DNA from: JAWKTV01 sp041398905
GTDB lineage: Bacteria > Planctomycetota > Planctomycetia > Planctomycetales > Planctomycetaceae
NCBI GenBank assembly: GCA_041398905.1
Contig: JAWKTV010000004.1
Coordinates: 62,001 to 126,000 of the forward strand
Length of the DNA: 64,000 bases
Reading direction: 5' to 3'
Shown here: positions 59,526-64,000 of the stretch, in pieces
How positions within the stretch are numbered: the first letter of the stretch is position 1
Layout: each line of letters opens with the position of its first letter
Notes under the pieces: model-generated
Databases searched by the model: none
Seen by the model: only the letters and a program-made list of their open reading frames with translations
What the model was told of the DNA's origin: nothing
Position numbers and translations under genes: made by a program

Positions 59526-59981
59526 ATGCATTCTGCTCGACGACTTCTTCGCCGGACCAAGCTGTCCCGTCGCGCCGCGGCGGTGGTGGAAGTCGCCATC
59601 GTCCTGCCGATCTTCTTCCTGATCGTGATGGGCATCGTGGAGTTCGGCCGCGCGATGATGGTTGGTCAACTGCTGACCAACGGAGCACGCCTTGGTGCAA
59701 GAAGGGCGATCGTTGAAGGCGCGACGAACTCGCAGGTCGAGTCCGAGGTCACCGACTTCCTGACGCAAACGCTCAACGTGGCCGCCTCCGACCTGACGAT
59801 CACCATCGAGATCACCCCCGCTCCCGGCAATCCCGATCCGGCCAACAACCTCAGCGCAGCGGGCACCAAAGACCTCGTGCGATTGAATGTGACCGTTCCT
59901 TTCGACAAGGTCGCCTACGCCGCCGGCAACTTCCTCACCGGCACAAACCTTCAGGGGCAATGCGCGATGCGCAAGGAATAA
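59526..59981 (+). CDS. TadE-like pilus assembly protein
   Basis: A 151-residue protein with a basic N-terminus and a hydrophobic helix of the TadE type: RRAAAVVEVAIVLPIFFLIVMGIVEFGRAMMV. TadE/TadF proteins are pseudopilins of Flp/Tad systems; the Glu within the helix is the conserved position. The C-terminal part is a mixed domain with an Asn/Pro/Ala loop. Planctomycetes carry many isolated TadE-like genes. No prepilin peptidase, ATPase or secretin gene is in this window. The weak ACGAG upstream leaves the start reasonable but not certain. Confidence 0.85.
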   Translation: MHSARRLLRRTKLSRRAAAVVEVAIVLPIFFLIVMGIVEFGRAMMVGQLLTNGARLGARRAIVEGATNSQVESEVTDFLTQTLNVAASDLTITIEITPAPGNPDPANNLSAAGTKDLVRLNVTVPFDKVAYAAGNFLTGTNLQGQCAMRKE

Positions 59982-60240
59982 GGCACGTCGATCACGCTGA
60001 ACACGATCGACGGCGAGCGAGCCGTTCGCCCCTGCAGGCACGGTGTGTGTCGTAATGTCGCCTGCAGTCAATCGGGAGCGGGTGTCGCACCTTTCCCAGA
60101 TTAACTGACCGTTACGACCGGCATGACAATTCCGTCGCGAGCGATCGGAACGAAGTGTCTACTCGGTGAAACGTCCCCGGCGGGTCGATACCAGTGGTCG
60201 AACGAGATTGCAGACCGCGCTCAATTTGTTCACCGGCAGG

Positions 60241-61602
60241 ATGCGGACAGGATGTCCGCCGCGATTCATGCAGGAGCAAACAGCAGACTCGACGCTGATC
60301 ATCAGGCTGGCTGAAAGGCCGGCGTGCGAGAGCGGTGCGCCCGTCGATGCGGACCCGCCGCACACCCGTCACTGGTTGCGGGCGTTGGTTTTGATGGCGG
60401 TTTTGCTGACTGGGGCGCGCGTGATGGCACAGGGCGACCCCTGGTCTGGGTCGGCGTACCGTCCGACTCGATCGACTCGGACAAGTCAACCGGCCGATCA
60501 GGGACGGTCCCAGCGCTCGGGAGTCACGCTAAGCGGCATCGAACCGCTTGCTGCTCCGATGCACTACCAAGCGGAAGGCCCGCATGTCGAACTGCCGCCC
60601 GAACCTCAAGTCCCTCCACAGTCCTCTGTAACGCTGGTCAGCGGTCAGCAGCCCAACGAACCAGGTTGGGCCGGCCAGCATGCGGGTGGTCACTCCAATG
60701 GAGGCTACGGTCCCGTCGCGGACCTGCCGCCCTCACCGTCGCAGCCACTGGACGACCAGTACTGGCAGACCGAACCGACGGGCCACGCGTACAACGAACC
60801 AATCTATCGATCAAACGCACTCCCGACCGAAGGTACGTACAACGCTCCGTGGGGCGGCGAACTGTTGCCCGCCGGGCTACTCTTTAGGCCGTATCTCGCG
60901 GGCGAAAAGGAGTCCCGTTTTGCCTCGCAATGGCTGTGGGAAAACGATGGCCAGATGTTCTGGGAGGTCAGTCTGGGTGGACGGGTCGGCCTCTGGCGTT
61001 ACGGGTCGTCTGGTCCCAACCCGGAAGGCTTCCAGTTCGATATGGAGGGAGCCGGCCTCGTGCGGCTCTCACCGGAAAACAACACCGACGTTGAAGCGAT
61101 GGACTTCCGCTTCGGGCTGCTCGCCACCTGGCGGGAGGGCCCGTGGTCCGCGAAGGCGGGCTACTACCACATCAGTTCGCACCTTGGGGATGAGTTCCTC
61201 CTGCGCAACCGCCGGTTTCCGCGGCTCAACTATGTCCGTGACTCACTGGTGACGGGTGCCTCGTATGACTGGTCCGACTCCATCCGCACCTACGTGGAAG
61301 CGGCTTACGCGGTCGGTCACCAGGACGGCGCATTGCCGCTCGAGTTCCAGTACGGTGCGGAGTACAGCTCTCCGCTGACCGATAGCTTCGGCGGCCCCTT
61401 CGCCGCCATCAACGGGCATACCCGCGAAGACTTCGACTGGCAAACCAGCGTGAACGTCGTCACCGGGTGGCAGTGGCGCGGGGTCAACACCGACCACCGC
61501 TTCCGTGCCGGCGTGCAGTACTATTCTGGCCCGGCCCTGCAGTACTCGTTCGCCGGTCGCAACGAGCAACTCGTCGGCTGCGGCCTGTGGTTTGACTACT
61601 GA
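60241..61602 (+). CDS. DUF1207-containing outer-membrane protein
   Basis: About 453 residues. A hydrophobic segment (WLRALVLMAVLLTGARVMAQ) is a signal peptide that begins unusually far (about 40 residues) from the chosen start. It is followed by about 130 residues rich in Pro, Gln and Ser, then a C-terminal domain of the DUF1207 type: LPAGLLFRPYLAGEKESRFASQW, FWEVSLGGRVGLWRYGS, RFGLLATWREGPWSAKAGYYHISSHLGDEF, with alternating beta strands to the last residues GCGLWFDY, as in outer-membrane beta barrels. The start may be 60241, 60268 or GTG 60166. A CTGCAGGC inverted repeat lies upstream at 60032-60067. Confidence 0.72.
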   Translation: MRTGCPPRFMQEQTADSTLIIRLAERPACESGAPVDADPPHTRHWLRALVLMAVLLTGARVMAQGDPWSGSAYRPTRSTRTSQPADQGRSQRSGVTLSGIEPLAAPMHYQAEGPHVELPPEPQVPPQSSVTLVSGQQPNEPGWAGQHAGGHSNGGYGPVADLPPSPSQPLDDQYWQTEPTGHAYNEPIYRSNALPTEGTYNAPWGGELLPAGLLFRPYLAGEKESRFASQWLWENDGQMFWEVSLGGRVGLWRYGSSGPNPEGFQFDMEGAGLVRLSPENNTDVEAMDFRFGLLATWREGPWSAKAGYYHISSHLGDEFLLRNRRFPRLNYVRDSLVTGASYDWSDSIRTYVEAAYAVGHQDGALPLEFQYGAEYSSPLTDSFGGPFAAINGHTREDFDWQTSVNVVTGWQWRGVNTDHRFRAGVQYYSGPALQYSFAGRNEQLVGCGLWFDY

Positions 61603-61655
61603 CGGACGATCGCGGCGCGGCTTCTTCCCTCGTCAGACTCGAAGAGAGCGACAGG

Positions 61656-62693
61656 CTACCGAATCTGCGGCACACGCATCACCTGCGGCGTCGGCACGAA
61701 TGTCCAGACTTCAGGGGCGACGTTCTTGCTATCGTCGCCGATCGAGAGATAGCGGAAGTCCGTCTGCCCGCTCGCCGGATTGACGGACGCAGCGAACATC
61801 CGGCGATAGTGTTCGATCGCGGGGTCATTCTCCGACGCGAACGATCCGACGGTCACAATCGACTCGTAGCGGTCATGCCACACGTAGGCGTCGACGTTGC
61901 GGTAGACGCCTTTGGGGTCGAGGTCCTGCCTGAGCGCGGCGGCCAGCCGTTCCGCCTGCTCGCCAGCCATGTTGAGGTCGTTGTCGACCAGAAAGTCCGT
62001 CAGCGACTTCCGCTGGTTCACCTCGGTGAACGTCTTGCCCCCGAAATGGGCAACGACCAGCGTGTACGGGCCTTTGTTTTCAGAAAGCGAGTGTCGGACA
62101 CCAGAGTTCAATTTCACCAACAATGGATCGACATTGCGGGAGCTGACCTCCGCTGGATCTACGAGCGGGTTGATCGTCAGAAAGGCCCCGCTCAACGGGC
62201 CCGGGCGGCCGGGAGTCGGCTTGAACACCACACCTTCCTGCAGCGACGCGGGAACGAACAGCTTGACCCACGCCAATGTCTGTTGTGCGGTCTCGTCCTG
62301 GTAGCTGGGGTAATTGCCGGCGATCACTGCCACCGACCGCAGGGCGCGGAGGTTCCGTCGCTCCACGGTCTGGCCCAATCGATCCCGCGTCACCACCGAT
62401 GACGAATCGGCACCGATTTCGTAGGTGTAGGCGGGCACACCTTTCTGACGCAGTTCATACACCAGTTGGTCGGCCGCCTGCTGCGGCGTCTTCCCTTCAT
62501 CCGTCTCACCGTCACGCGATGAGGAATGGAAGCTGGCGACCATGACCATCCAGGGACCGTGCCTGTCCGTCAGCCGGTACGACTTCCCGGCAACGGCCTC
62601 GATACGGGCGGCCTGACAGGGTCGATTGGCGAATCCCGCCAGACAGACCCAGCTCAAGAGGCAGATCAGGGACCAGTGTCGGCGAAGCGACAT
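61656..62693 (-). CDS. Secreted protein with SPOR-like segments
   Basis: A 345-residue protein with a clear signal peptide (MSLRRHWSLICLLSWVCLAG, cleavage after QAA). Two segments resemble the SPOR peptidoglycan-binding fold: GPWMVMVASFHSSS...ADQLVYELRQKGVPAYTYE and GPYTLVVAHFGGKTF...AERLAAALRQD, each with an aromatic-rich strand followed by a helix and a glycine turn. A third, YESIVTVGSFASENDPAI, resembles the end of such a domain. AAGGAG stands 7 bases before the ATG at 62693. Binding to the cell wall is a guess from fold similarity. It converges with the DUF1207 gene, 53 bases away. Confidence 0.6.
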   Translation of the reverse strand: MSLRRHWSLICLLSWVCLAGFANRPCQAARIEAVAGKSYRLTDRHGPWMVMVASFHSSSRDGETDEGKTPQQAADQLVYELRQKGVPAYTYEIGADSSSVVTRDRLGQTVERRNLRALRSVAVIAGNYPSYQDETAQQTLAWVKLFVPASLQEGVVFKPTPGRPGPLSGAFLTINPLVDPAEVSSRNVDPLLVKLNSGVRHSLSENKGPYTLVVAHFGGKTFTEVNQRKSLTDFLVDNDLNMAGEQAERLAAALRQDLDPKGVYRNVDAYVWHDRYESIVTVGSFASENDPAIEHYRRMFAASVNPASGQTDFRYLSIGDDSKNVAPEVWTFVPTPQVMRVPQIR

Positions 62694-63041
62694 GACACAC
62701 TCCTTGTGACAAGCCGTAACTCCCGGAATGCTCACCCTGCCCATATTGCCGACGCGCTCCGTGCTGGAACCGCAGTTCGCGACAACAATGGGCAGGCTCG
62801 ATTTCCCGGCGCGGTGAAGGTGTACGGCCCGTTCGATCGAACGAGCGGAAGGGCCGAGGTTCTAGTCCACGGTTGCCGCAATCGTCCAGACGCGTCCGGC
62901 AGTTTCGTCCCGTGCGGATGGGCAACGCATATGCTGCCGCTTCCACTCTTCTCTCAATGCCTGACGAGTGTCCAGCCAGCTTGATACGATGACCGAGAGC
63001 TTCCTGATGGTCGTCGCCCCACTCTCATCCAACGCCGCATC
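62694..63041. other. Divergent intergenic region
   Basis: About 348 bases between the SPOR-like gene and the amidohydrolase. Nothing beyond the ribosome site of the minus-strand gene is recognised. Short plus-strand frames here are not supported. Confidence 0.35.
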
Positions 63042-64000
63042 ATGCCCCTGCTCAGCCCCATCCGCTCGGTCGTGTTCTTGCTGATCGCTCTGGGCGGTCC
63101 CGGGTGTCTGACGACGTCACTGTCGGCGGCGGATGTCGACCGTGCCGCCCTGCAGGCCGCGATTGACGCACAAGCGGATGCGGCATGGCAGGCCGCGCGG
63201 CGAAATCTGGACGTGGGCCGAACCTGGGTATCAGGAGCAGCAGTCCGCACGCTTCTGGCGGATCGGCTGGAGCAGGCCGGGTTTCGTGTGCAGCGGGGCG
63301 CGCCGGCATTCCGACGGCGATCATCGCCGAATTCGGTGCGGAGGCTCCTGTTCTCGGTATCCTCGGCGAGTACGACGCTCTCCCCGGTCTCGCCGCAGGC
63401 TGCGGCCCCCGCCCGCGAACCGGTCGAAGGGAACGGTTACGGACATGGCTGCGGGCATCACCTGTTCGGCGTCGCATCGTCCACCGCCGCCATCGCGTTG
63501 GCCGACCGCATCAAGGCCGGTGAGCTGCGGGGGACGGTCCGTTTCTATGGCTGCCCGGCCGAGGAGGGGGGGAGCGCCAAAGCATTCATGGTCAGGGACG
63601 GGTTGTTCAACGATGTCGATGCCGTGCTGCATTGGCATCCGGGAGCGTCCAATACCGCCGGCGACCGGTCGACGCTCGCCCGAATCGCGGTGAAGTTTCG
63701 CTTCCATGGCCGCAGTGCTCACGCCGCCGGTGCTCCCGAGCAGGGCCGCTCCGCGCTCGACGCCGTCGAGCTGACCAATCACGCCTCCGAGCTGATGCGC
63801 GAGCACCCCGGTCGGTAGCCGCATCCATCATGTCATCACCTCCGGCGGCGACGCGCCGAATATCGTCCCCGCGTTCGCCGAGGTGTACTACTACGTGCGG
63901 CATCCACAGTCCGCGGTCGTCAAACAGTTGCACGCCCGGCTGCTCAAGTGCGCGGAAGGGGCCGCGCTCGCCACCGAGACCCGGCTCGAAGTCGTCGAAG
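63042..64000 (+). CDS. M20 family amidohydrolase (AbgB-like), 5' part, frameshifted, runs off the window
   Basis: An exported zinc amidohydrolase of the M20D group, resembling the aminobenzoyl-glutamate hydrolase subunit B. A signal peptide (about 1-29, ending SLSAAD) precedes the catalytic domain. Metal motifs are NGYGHGCGHHLFG, CPAEEGGSAK and LHWHPG, and the lid domain begins at FHGRSAHAAG. Reading frame changes near 63211, 63250, 63296, 63395 and 63805 are needed to keep the family sequence (AEPGYQEQQSA, AGIPTAIIAEFG, ILGEYDALPGL, GSRIHHVITSGGDAPNIVP). These look like sequencing errors. The C-terminal third is beyond the right edge. Confidence 0.75.

Overview
The window is about 64 kb of GC-rich chromosomal DNA with the gene content of a planctomycete (Planctomycetota). 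This assignment is an inference from several features together: a membrane-bound-dehydrogenase-type propeller protein of the PVC group, a secreted sulfatase, a Tat-exported sugar-phosphate isomerase-like protein, a very large methyltransferase/PQQ-propeller/LamG protein, a Ser/Thr kinase carrying SUMF1-type domains, a SGNH hydrolase/DUF5989/glycosyltransferase operon and a DUF1207 outer-membrane protein. No rRNA, tRNA, CRISPR array, insertion sequence, prophage or integration site was recognised, and the gene content is that of an ordinary chromosome.

Layout. 0-4 kb: end of an unknown gene, PPi-type phosphofructokinase coupled to a glutamine-amidotransferase-like protein, then rpe followed at once by a histidine-phosphatase-fold protein that lacks its catalytic histidines. 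4-20 kb: the large PQQ protein, glgC, a small winged-helix protein, proA, a C45 Ntn hydrolase, a metallophosphoesterase, an ApbE-NqrM fusion, ettA, a sugar isomerase-like protein and recJ. 20-27 kb: a PVC propeller protein and the SGNH/DUF5989/GT39-TPR operon. 27-34 kb: gcvT, a Tat isomerase-like protein, a sulfatase, a FabZ-like dehydratase, MoxR and accD. 34-39 kb: a kinase with three tandem SUMF1 domains, then truA. 39.8 kb: a 32-residue very basic protein too short for routine gene calling. 40-46 kb: beta-ketoacyl synthase plus acyl carrier protein, ftsH, a cysteine-free FmdB relative and purD. 46-50 kb: a thioredoxin/YHS protein, a site-2 protease and a vWA membrane protein. 50.8-57.6 kb: a signalling block (hybrid histidine kinase, GGDEF protein, cysteine-rich lipoprotein, PilZ protein). 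57.6-64 kb: secreted or envelope proteins of unknown function, a TadE-like protein and the start of an M20 amidohydrolase.

Working together: central carbon and storage metabolism (PPi-PFK, rpe, glgC), lipid synthesis parts (accD, KAS, ACP, FabZ-like), amino-acid and purine genes (proA, gcvT, purD) and envelope or signalling genes are interspersed as short operons. A dominant technical feature is that many conserved genes (PQQ protein, metallophosphoesterase, GT39, kinase/SUMF1, ftsH, vWA protein, hybrid kinase, amidohydrolase, probably the apbE tail) are broken by single-base frame changes. The protein sequence continues recognisably in another frame, which is the signature of an incompletely polished long-read assembly rather than of gene decay. 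These genes are given as one feature each with approximate break points.

I did not find a clear new defence, biosynthetic or mobile system. The most worthwhile leads are the 32-aa basic protein, the ApbE-NqrM fusion, the catalytically empty histidine-phosphatase protein beside rpe, the kinase with triple SUMF1 tail and the cysteine-rich lipoprotein inside the cyclic-di-GMP block.
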